Source: an uncultured Chitinophaga sp. (GTDB lineage: Bacteria; Bacteroidota; Bacteroidia; Cytophagales; Cyclobacteriaceae). Taken from it: DNA of 64,000 nucleotides. Below, in pieces: positions 53,713 to 60,871 of this stretch. Location of the stretch: the NCBI GenBank assembly GCA_902168205.1, contig CABHOK010000003.1, forward strand, positions 1,922,001 through 1,986,000. Reading direction: 5' to 3'. The stretch's first letter is position 1, and each line of letters starts with the position of its first letter. A program made the position numbers and the translations under genes. The notes beneath the pieces were generated by a model. It saw nothing but the letters and a program-made list of their open reading frames with translations, was not told where the DNA came from and made no database searches.

Positions 53713-53776
53713 TACGCAAATTGGACGTGTGGCGCACCAACTTTATAGATACATTTGCGTATATAATACACAAATA
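53713..53776 (+). promoter_or_regulatory. Candidate NrtR operator overlapping the promoter of the NAD cluster
   Basis: TACATTTG (53751-53758) is a perfect -7 element. It overlaps the 23-bp palindrome at 53754-53776, whose arms ATTTGCGTAT and ATACACAAAT match at nine of ten positions around a three-base spacer. A further copy, ATACGCAAAT at 53713-53722, is the exact inverse of the first arm. Binding there would block the promoter. That the regulator is NrtR is inference from its position just upstream. Confidence 0.6.
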
Positions 53777-53786
53777 GATAAATATT

Positions 53787-54419
53787 ATGAATCTGGAACG
53801 TTATGAAGAAAGCAACAACCGTTTGCCAAAAGAGGGGAGACATATTTTAGGTTCCTTGTCCAACAACACCATCGTAGTATACCAGGCCTATCGTCAATCA
53901 ATTGCAGATTATGCAGTAAAGCATCAGCACTTTGGCGGGGAATTCAGCTATAACCGGATGTCATGGATCAAGCCGAATTTCTTGTGGATGATGTATAGAA
54001 GCGGATGGGCAGAAAAAGAAGGACAGGAGAATATACTTGCCATCACACTATCAACCGAGCATTTCGATGAAATTCTGAACAAGGCTATAATATCATCTTT
54101 CAATAAGGAGTTTTACAACACAGAGGATGCATGGAAAAAAGACCTGACGTTGAAGGATGTTCGATTACAGTGGGACCCCGACCATGATCCGTGGGGAAAT
54201 AAGCTCGAACGAAGAGCTGTACAATTAGGTCTCAAAGACGATACACTTAAAAAGTACGGCAAGGAATTCATCCTTAAGATTGAGAATATAACACCGTTTG
54301 TAAAAGAGCAGCATGAACATTTAAAAAGTGGAAGGATCGATATGCTTCAGGTGCCTTATGAAAGTATATATGTTCCGAAATCAAAAGACCTCGCTTCAAA
54401 AATAGGATTATCATTATAA
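53787..54419 (+). CDS. DUF4291 domain-containing protein
   Basis: A 210-residue protein covering the full DUF4291 domain: NTIVVYQAYRQSIADYAVKH, FSYNRMSWIKPNFLWMMYRSGWA, LAITLSTEHFDEIL, LQWDPDHDPWGNKLERRAVQLGL and HLKSGRIDMLQVPYE. The conserved Y, R, W and D positions suggest an enzyme, but no activity is established to my knowledge. Its placement as first gene of an NAD+/ADP-ribose operon, beside an ADP-ribosylglycohydrolase, fits a role in ADP-ribosyl transfer or NAD+ consumption; this is inference. The next gene starts 9 bp later. Confidence 0.8.
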   Translation: MNLERYEESNNRLPKEGRHILGSLSNNTIVVYQAYRQSIADYAVKHQHFGGEFSYNRMSWIKPNFLWMMYRSGWAEKEGQENILAITLSTEHFDEILNKAIISSFNKEFYNTEDAWKKDLTLKDVRLQWDPDHDPWGNKLERRAVQLGLKDDTLKKYGKEFILKIENITPFVKEQHEHLKSGRIDMLQVPYESIYVPKSKDLASKIGLSL

Positions 54420-54428
54420 TAAATCAGT

Positions 54429-55328
54429 ATGAGTAAAATCGGAGTAATTATCGCACGCTTTCAGTCGCCTTACCTGCACGAAGGGCACAAGAACCTGGTT
54501 GAATCGGTAAAGGTGAAGCACAATACCACAGTGATTGTATTAGGCGTATCGCCTGTGCGCGGAAGCAAAAGAAACCCGCTGGATTTTCAGACACGCGAGC
54601 GGATGATCAAGAAAGTATATCCCGATGTAGTGGTGTTGCCGTTGTCCGATCACCCGCTGGATACAAAATGGTCGCAGAACCTGGATACATTGCTGGCCAA
54701 CACATTTCCCGGATCAAGCTTTAAACTCTATGGAAGTCGCGACAGCTTTAAGAGCTATTACTCCGGCAACAACGAGACTATTGAATTACCCGAGACCGGG
54801 AACTATAGCGCCACGTTGATACGCGAACAGATCAGCGATAAAGTAATGGACTCTGAAGAATTCAGAACCGGTATCATCTACGCATACTCCAATACATACC
54901 TCAAAGTATACCCGACAGTAGATATTGCAGTATTCAAAAATGATCGCACCGAACTGTTGCTTGGCAGAAAAGACATCGATAACAAATGGCGATTGCTGGG
55001 TGGATTCTCGGATCCCACAGACAATAGCTACGAAGAAGCCGCAGCACGTGAATTACGAGAAGAATGCGGAGACATCGTAACAACACCCATGCAGTACGAA
55101 GGCTCCTTCCGCGTAGCCGACTGGCGCTACAAAAGTGAACAAGACAAGATCATCACCACGCTCTTCTCAACTGACTATATAGAAGGCGAAGCAATAGGAA
55201 GTGATGACATAGCCGAAGTACGCTGGTTCACCCTCGAAACCATTCAGAAAATGATCGAAGCCGAACAAACCGCCCCCGAACACACCAAACATCTCAAAGT
55301 TCTTTTGAACAAATACATCACGAATTGA
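54429..55328 (+). CDS. nadM: Bifunctional NMN adenylyltransferase / Nudix hydrolase
   Basis: A 299-residue fusion. Residues 1-160 form a NadM-type nucleotidyltransferase: GVIIARFQSPYLHEGHKNL with the HxGH site, SPVRGSKRNPLDFQTRERMI, and GNYSATLIREQI near the ribose/ATP site. It should join NMN and ATP to give NAD+. Residues 180-299 form a Nudix domain with ARELREECGDI, likely splitting ADP-ribose to AMP and ribose-5-phosphate as in the cyanobacterial homologue. The first Glu of the Nudix box is replaced by Asn (GFSDPTDN), while the metal-binding RExxEE is intact. The fusion links NAD+ synthesis with ADP-ribose recycling. Confidence 0.9.
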   Translation: MSKIGVIIARFQSPYLHEGHKNLVESVKVKHNTTVIVLGVSPVRGSKRNPLDFQTRERMIKKVYPDVVVLPLSDHPLDTKWSQNLDTLLANTFPGSSFKLYGSRDSFKSYYSGNNETIELPETGNYSATLIREQISDKVMDSEEFRTGIIYAYSNTYLKVYPTVDIAVFKNDRTELLLGRKDIDNKWRLLGGFSDPTDNSYEEAAARELREECGDIVTTPMQYEGSFRVADWRYKSEQDKIITTLFSTDYIEGEAIGSDDIAEVRWFTLETIQKMIEAEQTAPEHTKHLKVLLNKYITN

Positions 55329-55397
55329 TCTCAAAAACTCGCAGCTCACAGCTTATCCAATCAGCATACAAATTTCCAAGTATCTAAATGAAGCACT
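55329..55397. repeat. Dispersed-repeat copy inside the NAD cluster
   Basis: The 69-bp gap between the adenylyltransferase and phosphoribosyltransferase genes holds CTCAAAAACTCGCAGCTCAC (from 55330), nearly the same as the module at 14519-14534. It is the only sizeable intergenic gap in the otherwise tightly packed block. Confidence 0.5.
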
Positions 55398-56849
55398 ATG
55401 AAAACCAATCTTCTCTTACTCGCAGACGCTTACAAGTATTCTCACTATAAATTATACTATCCGGGAACTACGAAAATATACTCTTACCTCGAAAGTCGCG
55501 GAGGAGTGTTTGATAACACCATGTTCTATGGATTGCAATACTATCTGAAAGAATATCTGCAGGGACAGACATTCACCCAGGCCGACCTCGATGAAGCAGA
55601 AGAACTGATGCATGGGGTATTTGGAAGAAGCGATGTGTTTAACCGGGCAAACTTCGAGTATATATTGAGTCAACACGGAGGAAAGTTGCCCGTAAAGATC
55701 AAAGCCGTGCCGGAAGGAACAACAGTACCCGTAAGCAATGTGCTGATGACGATCGAGAATACTGACCCGCGCTGTTTCTGGCTCACGAACTTCCTGGAAA
55801 CACTGTTGATGCAAGTATGGTATCCGAGCACAGTAGCCACTATATCGGCAACGATTCGAAATATAGTCGAGCGATATTTTGCAGAGACAGCCGATGATAC
55901 TTCTGCCGCAGCGATCGATTTTGTTCTGAACGACTTCGGCTTCCGCGGTGTAAGCTCAGTAGAGAGTGCAGGTCTGGGAGGATCAGCTCACCTCGTGAGC
56001 TTTATGGGCAGTGATACGGTAGAAGCTTCACGCTTTGCCAAGCAATACTATACTGCACAGCAGGTATACGGGCTATCTGTACCGGCAACTGAGCACTCCA
56101 TCATGACGCTGTTAGGACAGGCCGGTGAATCAAAAGTCTTCGATCACGTACTCAAAGCATATCCCGAAGGTATACTTTCCTGCGTGTCTGACTCCTACAA
56201 TATATTTAATGCCGTAGGCGATTTGTGGGGTGGTAAGTTCCGCGATGAGATCTTGCAACGCAACGGGCGACTGGTGGTACGACCTGACTCCGGTGATCCT
56301 GAAAAAACATTGCTAAAGGTATACGATATACTCTTTGAGAAATTCGGATTCACCGTAAACTCCAAAGGATACCGTGTATTGCCATCACAGATACGTGTAA
56401 TACAGGGTGATGGCATCAACCACGAATCTATACCTCAATTGTATGAAAGTCTCAAGAGTAAAGGTATATCAGCCGAGAACCTGGTGCTGGGTATGGGCGG
56501 AGCGCTGCTGCAGAAAGTAAACCGCGATACACAGAAGTTCGCGCTGAAATGTTCATACGCAGAAGTAAACGGTGAAGCCGTTGATGTGCAGAAAGCACCC
56601 GTGGAAATGAATGAGGGAGGTGAGATGATCAAGTCGTTCAAAACATCCAAGGCTGGCAAGCTGAAACTCGTGCAGGAAGATGGTAACTATAAAACCGAAC
56701 GTCAGGGTGAATCGGATAAAGCAGATGTATTACAGACGGTATTTGAGAACGGAGTGATAACCCGGGAATATACTTTCGAAGACATCCGCGACCGTGCCAA
56801 ACAATCACGCGAAAGCGAACAAAAGAAACTCGCTTTGACTATAAATTGA
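55398..56849 (+). CDS. nadV: Nicotinamide phosphoribosyltransferase
   Basis: A 483-residue NAMPT-type enzyme that joins nicotinamide and PRPP to form NMN. Family signatures are LLLLADAYKYSHYKLYYPGTTKIYSY, ESRGG, DFGFRGVSSVESAGLGGSAHL, ATEHSIMTLLGQ (catalytic histidine region), VVRPDSGDPEKTLLKV (PRPP and ATP region), RVIQGDGINHESI and MGGALLQKVNRDT. The length and motif order match human NAMPT and bacterial NadV. In the related phage NARP1 system a NAMPT-like enzyme uses ADP-ribose pyrophosphate instead; this cannot be excluded from sequence. The PRPP synthetase gene starts 15 bp later. Confidence 0.92.
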   Translation: MKTNLLLLADAYKYSHYKLYYPGTTKIYSYLESRGGVFDNTMFYGLQYYLKEYLQGQTFTQADLDEAEELMHGVFGRSDVFNRANFEYILSQHGGKLPVKIKAVPEGTTVPVSNVLMTIENTDPRCFWLTNFLETLLMQVWYPSTVATISATIRNIVERYFAETADDTSAAAIDFVLNDFGFRGVSSVESAGLGGSAHLVSFMGSDTVEASRFAKQYYTAQQVYGLSVPATEHSIMTLLGQAGESKVFDHVLKAYPEGILSCVSDSYNIFNAVGDLWGGKFRDEILQRNGRLVVRPDSGDPEKTLLKVYDILFEKFGFTVNSKGYRVLPSQIRVIQGDGINHESIPQLYESLKSKGISAENLVLGMGGALLQKVNRDTQKFALKCSYAEVNGEAVDVQKAPVEMNEGGEMIKSFKTSKAGKLKLVQEDGNYKTERQGESDKADVLQTVFENGVITREYTFEDIRDRAKQSRESEQKKLALTIN

Positions 56850-56864
56850 TTATCATTGTTGTCC

Positions 56865-57788
56865 ATGGAAAACTCAATCAAAATCTACGCTACCCCCTCA
56901 GCTGTAGCGCTTGGTAAAAAGATAGCCGCACAGTTACAGTTGCCGCTTCACCAGGTACACACCGAAAAATTCTCGGATGGTGAATTGTTCGTCAGGTTCA
57001 ATGAAAGTGTACGCGGACAAACCGTATTCCTCATCAGCAAGGTAAATATGCCGTATGAGAATTTCTTCGAGATGCTGATGACGGTAGATGCCGCGAGACG
57101 ATCATCGGCACGCGAAGTTGTGCTGGTGATACCGTACCTGCCGCATAGCCGGCAGGAGCGGAGAGATGGTCAGCGAACCTCGATCTCATCGCGTATGGTG
57201 GCAGACATTATTCAATTAATGGGAGCCGATCGCATCATCACACTCGACTTGCACACCAATGCGATCGAAGGATTTTACAAAGTGCCACTCGATCCGTTAT
57301 CGTCACTGCGGTTGTTTGTAGATCACATCCGCGATTGCAAGCGTGAACATCTTTGCTTGTGTAGTCCTGATTTCGGAGGCATCAAACGCATCAAGCAATA
57401 TAAAAAACACCTGGACTGCGAGATGGTGGTTATCAATAAAGAACGTCTCAAGGCAAACCAGGTGGCACACATGGAAATCATTGGTGATGTGAAGGGACGC
57501 AACGTTATCATTATAGACGACCTCGTGGATACCGCGGGAACACTTTGTAAAGCCGCTGATCTTTTGATGGAACATGGAGCCGAATCAGTTTGTGCGTATT
57601 GTACACACGGTATATTAAGTGGATCGGCCCTGAAGAACCTGGAGCAGTCGAGAATTGAAAAACTATATATATCCGATACCGTGGTGGAAGAACTCGATCA
57701 TCCGAAAATAGAGATCGTAAGCTGTGCTGAGTTACTTGCCAAAGCGATGGAGAACCTGATCAACAATAAAAGTCTAAGCCAGATATGA
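56865..57788 (+). CDS. prs: Divergent ribose-phosphate pyrophosphokinase
   Basis: A 307-residue PRPP synthetase family protein. It has EKFSDGELFVRFNESVRGQTVFLIS, VVLVIPYLPHSRQERRDGQRTSISSRMVADI, IITLDLHTNAIEGFY and the PRPP-binding loop VIIIDDLVDTAGTLCKAADLL. Compared with housekeeping Prs, the ATP-loop region (ARQDRK type) reads SRQERRD and the ribose region reads PLDPLSSL, so this is probably a specialised paralogue serving the adjacent nicotinamide phosphoribosyltransferase. It may feed PRPP from the ribose-5-phosphate released by the Nudix domain. Its stop overlaps the next ATG by four bases. Confidence 0.88.
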   Translation: MENSIKIYATPSAVALGKKIAAQLQLPLHQVHTEKFSDGELFVRFNESVRGQTVFLISKVNMPYENFFEMLMTVDAARRSSAREVVLVIPYLPHSRQERRDGQRTSISSRMVADIIQLMGADRIITLDLHTNAIEGFYKVPLDPLSSLRLFVDHIRDCKREHLCLCSPDFGGIKRIKQYKKHLDCEMVVINKERLKANQVAHMEIIGDVKGRNVIIIDDLVDTAGTLCKAADLLMEHGAESVCAYCTHGILSGSALKNLEQSRIEKLYISDTVVEELDHPKIEIVSCAELLAKAMENLINNKSLSQI

Positions 57789-58225
57789 TTACGCGTGCGA
57801 TTGAAAATTGCTTCCGGAATGCGGAGGAAAAAAATTGGGACAGGACGTATTGGGCGTTTGATATACACGGAACCATTCTACGACCGAATTACCAGTGCAA
57901 CGCTATCTCTACGGAGTTTTACCCTTATGCGAAAGAAGTAATGCAGATGCTGAGCAAACGCAAAGACATTGTGCGTATACTCTATACGTGTTCATACCCG
58001 CATGAGATTGAACAATATATAGCATACTTTGCGCAGCATGGTATATACTTCGATCACATCAACGACAACCCGGATGTAGGCTGCGGTGCCTATGGATATT
58101 ACGAAGATAAATTTTATTTCAACGTGCTAATGGATGACAAGGCCGGCTTTGATGGTGAAAGCGACTGGAGCGCCATTCTCGCAATTCTTCAAAAAAGAGA
58201 AATACTGGATGAGGTCAAAAACTGA
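57785..58225 (+). CDS. HAD-like hydrolase
   Basis: A 146-residue protein with WAFDIHGTILRP (HAD motif I, DxxGT), VRILYTCSYPHEIEQYI (motif II-like Thr/Ser) and YFNVLMDDKAGFDG (acidic motif IV). These suggest a small HAD phosphatase without a large cap. The substrate is unknown; a phosphorylated product of the NAD+/ADP-ribose pathway is a reasonable guess. The ATG overlaps the prs stop (ATGA) and the 3' end overlaps the next gene by 17 bp, showing tight translational coupling. Confidence 0.78.
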   Translation: MITRAIENCFRNAEEKNWDRTYWAFDIHGTILRPNYQCNAISTEFYPYAKEVMQMLSKRKDIVRILYTCSYPHEIEQYIAYFAQHGIYFDHINDNPDVGCGAYGYYEDKFYFNVLMDDKAGFDGESDWSAILAILQKREILDEVKN

Positions 58226-59168
58226 AAATATAGCCGGATGTTTTTTAGGACTGGCCATAGGCGATGCACTGGGTGTGCCGGTTGAATTTAAGAGTCGCGC
58301 AACGCTGAAAGTAAATCCGGTAACAGAGATGATCGGATATGGCGTTTGGGATCAGCCATCCGGAACATGGTCAGATGATAGTTCATTGGCATTCTGTCTC
58401 GCAGAATCCTTACTACATGGATATGATCTGAATGATATAGCACAAAGGTCTGCGCGATGGATGCAGGGCGGATATTGGAGTGCACACGGTGATGTGTTCG
58501 ATATAGGCGGAACAACACGTGTGGCACTGGGTAGAATTCTGGAGGGAGAAGATGCCCGGTTTTCCGGTGAGACTGAAGAGCGCAGTAATGGCAATGGATC
58601 ATTGATGAAAATTGCACCAGCCTCCCTGTATTTTGCAAACCAGCGTGATGCTGAACTGTATACATCGATAAAGGCTATATCATCCATCACCCACGCTCAC
58701 TTTCGATCAGTGTTCGGCTGCTTTATATTCTCAATCTATATAGGCGAACTGCTGAAAGGAGCGGAGAAGAATATAGCACTGAAAAACACGGCAGTGCGTG
58801 CACGTGACTTTGCAAGGAAGCAAGCGTTCAATGAAAGAGAAGTAGCGCTCTTTATACGGATACTGGAAGGTATGATTCCTTCCCTGCGTGAAGAAGAAAT
58901 TTATTCCGGTGGTTACGTTATTCATACATTGGAGGCAAGTATATGGTGCTTGTTGACAACAACCAGTTATAAAGATGCCGTGCTGAAGGCTGTGAACTTA
59001 GGCGATGACACCGATACAACGGCCTGCGTAACCGGTGCACTGGCAGGTCTTTACTACGGATATAGCAGCATTCCCTTTCAGTGGTGTGAACTCGTTGCCC
59101 GCAAGTCAGATATTATTAAATTGGCAAACTCGTTTCAAGATTGCCTGCAGAAGAAGATATTCGCGTAA
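58209..59168 (+). CDS. ADP-ribosylglycohydrolase
   Basis: A 319-residue enzyme of the DraG/ARH fold. The binuclear magnesium site is intact: GCFLGLAIGDALGVPVEFK, GTWSDDSSLAFCLAESL and LGDDTDTTACVTGALAGLYYG. HGDVFDIGGTTRVAL and RSNGNGSLMKIAPASLYF are further family motifs. It removes ADP-ribose from modified protein, nucleic acid or small-molecule targets. ADP-ribose released here could be cut by the Nudix domain of the upstream fusion. ATG 58209 is chosen because the conserved domain begins there; the frame is open further upstream inside the HAD gene. Confidence 0.9.
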   Translation: MRSKTENIAGCFLGLAIGDALGVPVEFKSRATLKVNPVTEMIGYGVWDQPSGTWSDDSSLAFCLAESLLHGYDLNDIAQRSARWMQGGYWSAHGDVFDIGGTTRVALGRILEGEDARFSGETEERSNGNGSLMKIAPASLYFANQRDAELYTSIKAISSITHAHFRSVFGCFIFSIYIGELLKGAEKNIALKNTAVRARDFARKQAFNEREVALFIRILEGMIPSLREEEIYSGGYVIHTLEASIWCLLTTTSYKDAVLKAVNLGDDTDTTACVTGALAGLYYGYSSIPFQWCELVARKSDIIKLANSFQDCLQKKIFA

Positions 59169-59179
59169 ACTATTCGCGA

Positions 59180-60772
59180 ATGATTCTTCTTTTCCCGGGA
59201 CGCCATCAGCTCCTTACCAATTTTCAGTTTCAGTATATCGAAAGGCTGTTGGATCGCACCAACGCAAATCCGGTCACCGATATCAATGGAAATATAGTTA
59301 AGACTGATGCTATCGAGGCTATTGTGTTTGCTGTCACTTCCGCGAACCATAGTAATACCCGCAGAAACCCGTTGCCGTTTTACCTGCGGGCACTGGCCAT
59401 CCAGGAATTTTCAGAAAAGTTAAATATACCAACCTATATTTATGGTATTGATGATGTAGGAAACCTTTCGAGCTTTGCCAGTTATACCATCAAACGGATC
59501 CGGCACGAGAGCGAAGGCATGCTGGATATAACTCCGGCCAATACCTTCGTGATCTGTTCTACGCCTGTGCTCGATATGTACCAGGCGCTTGGCTTCACCA
59601 TTCTTCCGGCAGAACTCGTTGACAAGGCATCCTGGAAACACAGCACACCATTGCCGTGGGACATTGTCGAGAAAATCGCTGCCGATGATGCGTGGGACAC
59701 CAACCCTGCTATAAACGAGTATATACATGCTTCGTCTTTTAACATCTGGAAAAAGTACAAGCTTGCCTCCAAAGTCCAATTGCTCTTCAAAGACCGTATG
59801 ATCAGCGAAGATGGTGACATCACCGGCACACGCGACTATAACACCTACGTGCGCCAGATGGACACCATTGCTGAATTGAAATATACCGAGACTGCTCCCT
59901 ATATCCGCTCGGGACGTATTGGTGATATAGGTTGCGCGGTAGGTTCATGGATTAAATTGGCTTGTCAGGATGAACGGCTGCGGGAGTCAGACTTCTACGG
60001 TATCGAAGTGGCGCGACACCTGTTTGATATATGTCAGCAGCGCAAGCATAACGGAGAGTTCAGAAATCCGTTTGTGTTCTTCTCACAGCGCAATGCCGTA
60101 ACGGGATTGGTCTTCGATCGTGAGTCGATGAATACAATTCATACATCATCGCTTACGCATGAGATTGAATCGTATGGAAGTCGACAGGATCTGCTGGCCT
60201 TCATCAAAAATCGTTATGATGAACTGACCCACGGGGGTGTTTGGGTAAACCGCGATGTTGTGGGGCCGGTAAATAAAGATCAGCGTGTACTCATGCAGTT
60301 GAATCGTGAGGATGGTATACATACCGAAGTCGACAAGACATTCGTCAGTCGTGAAGAACTGGCGCAGCATCTTAACAAGCTTTCTACCTATGGAAGATTT
60401 CTGCGCTTTGCCAAGGACTTCCGCAAGCATGAAGGGTATATATTGCGCTATGCGATAAAATCAATCAACGGCAAAGAATATATAGAGCTATCACTCAGCG
60501 ATGCATGTGAGTTCATGAGTCGCAAAGACTACACCGATAACTGGGAAAGTGAAATGCACGAGACCTTTACGTTCTGGAGCATCGATGACTGGAAAGCAGA
60601 GCTCGAAAAAGTTGGCTTTGTAACAGCTCCCGAATCACAAGCCTATACCAACACCTGGATTGTAGACAACCGCCTGAAAGGAAAAGTAGCACTATATATT
60701 GAAGAGAGCGGTAAGCTTGAAGCGCTTTCATATCCGGTTACGAATATGATTTTGATTGCTGAAAAGCGGTAA
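59180..60772 (+). CDS. Fusion of a degenerate nucleotidyltransferase-like domain and a SAM methyltransferase
   Basis: A 530-residue protein. Residues 1-190 resemble the NadM fold: ILLFPGRHQLLTNFQFQYIERLL aligns with the GRFQPxHxGH region, and TSANHSNTRRNPLPFYLRALA aligns with the NPFxxxxR motif, but the catalytic HxGH is replaced by TNFQ. From about residue 240 a class I methyltransferase begins, with RIGDIGCAVGSWIKLACQ as the SAM-binding motif I, FYGIEVA after strand 2, and GGVWVNRDVVGPV later. The first domain may bind a nucleotide without catalysis. It is the last gene of the cluster, 11 bp after the glycohydrolase. The substrate is unknown. Confidence 0.7.
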   Translation: MILLFPGRHQLLTNFQFQYIERLLDRTNANPVTDINGNIVKTDAIEAIVFAVTSANHSNTRRNPLPFYLRALAIQEFSEKLNIPTYIYGIDDVGNLSSFASYTIKRIRHESEGMLDITPANTFVICSTPVLDMYQALGFTILPAELVDKASWKHSTPLPWDIVEKIAADDAWDTNPAINEYIHASSFNIWKKYKLASKVQLLFKDRMISEDGDITGTRDYNTYVRQMDTIAELKYTETAPYIRSGRIGDIGCAVGSWIKLACQDERLRESDFYGIEVARHLFDICQQRKHNGEFRNPFVFFSQRNAVTGLVFDRESMNTIHTSSLTHEIESYGSRQDLLAFIKNRYDELTHGGVWVNRDVVGPVNKDQRVLMQLNREDGIHTEVDKTFVSREELAQHLNKLSTYGRFLRFAKDFRKHEGYILRYAIKSINGKEYIELSLSDACEFMSRKDYTDNWESEMHETFTFWSIDDWKAELEKVGFVTAPESQAYTNTWIVDNRLKGKVALYIEESGKLEALSYPVTNMILIAEKR

Positions 60773-60871
60773 AAATTAGCCCCTGGCTTCAAGTTACTAG
60801 TTGCAGGTTACTATTTTTTACGGTTGGCGTATAATTGCTCGTTGAGAAAGACACTATAATTTAATTTGGAA
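60773..60871. repeat. Short spacer with a repeat-like module
   Basis: CAAGTTACTAGTTGCAGGTT (from 60789) resembles CTGCAGGCTACTGGCAGCTA at 14229-14248. No terminator with a T tract is evident after the NAD cluster, although TACTATTTTTT follows the module. Confidence 0.35.

Noticed and set aside
52997-60772. Prophage or phage NAD+ reconstitution island
   Set aside because: No phage structural, integrase or lysis genes and no attachment-site repeats were seen; the cluster has an NrtR regulator and looks chromosomal.
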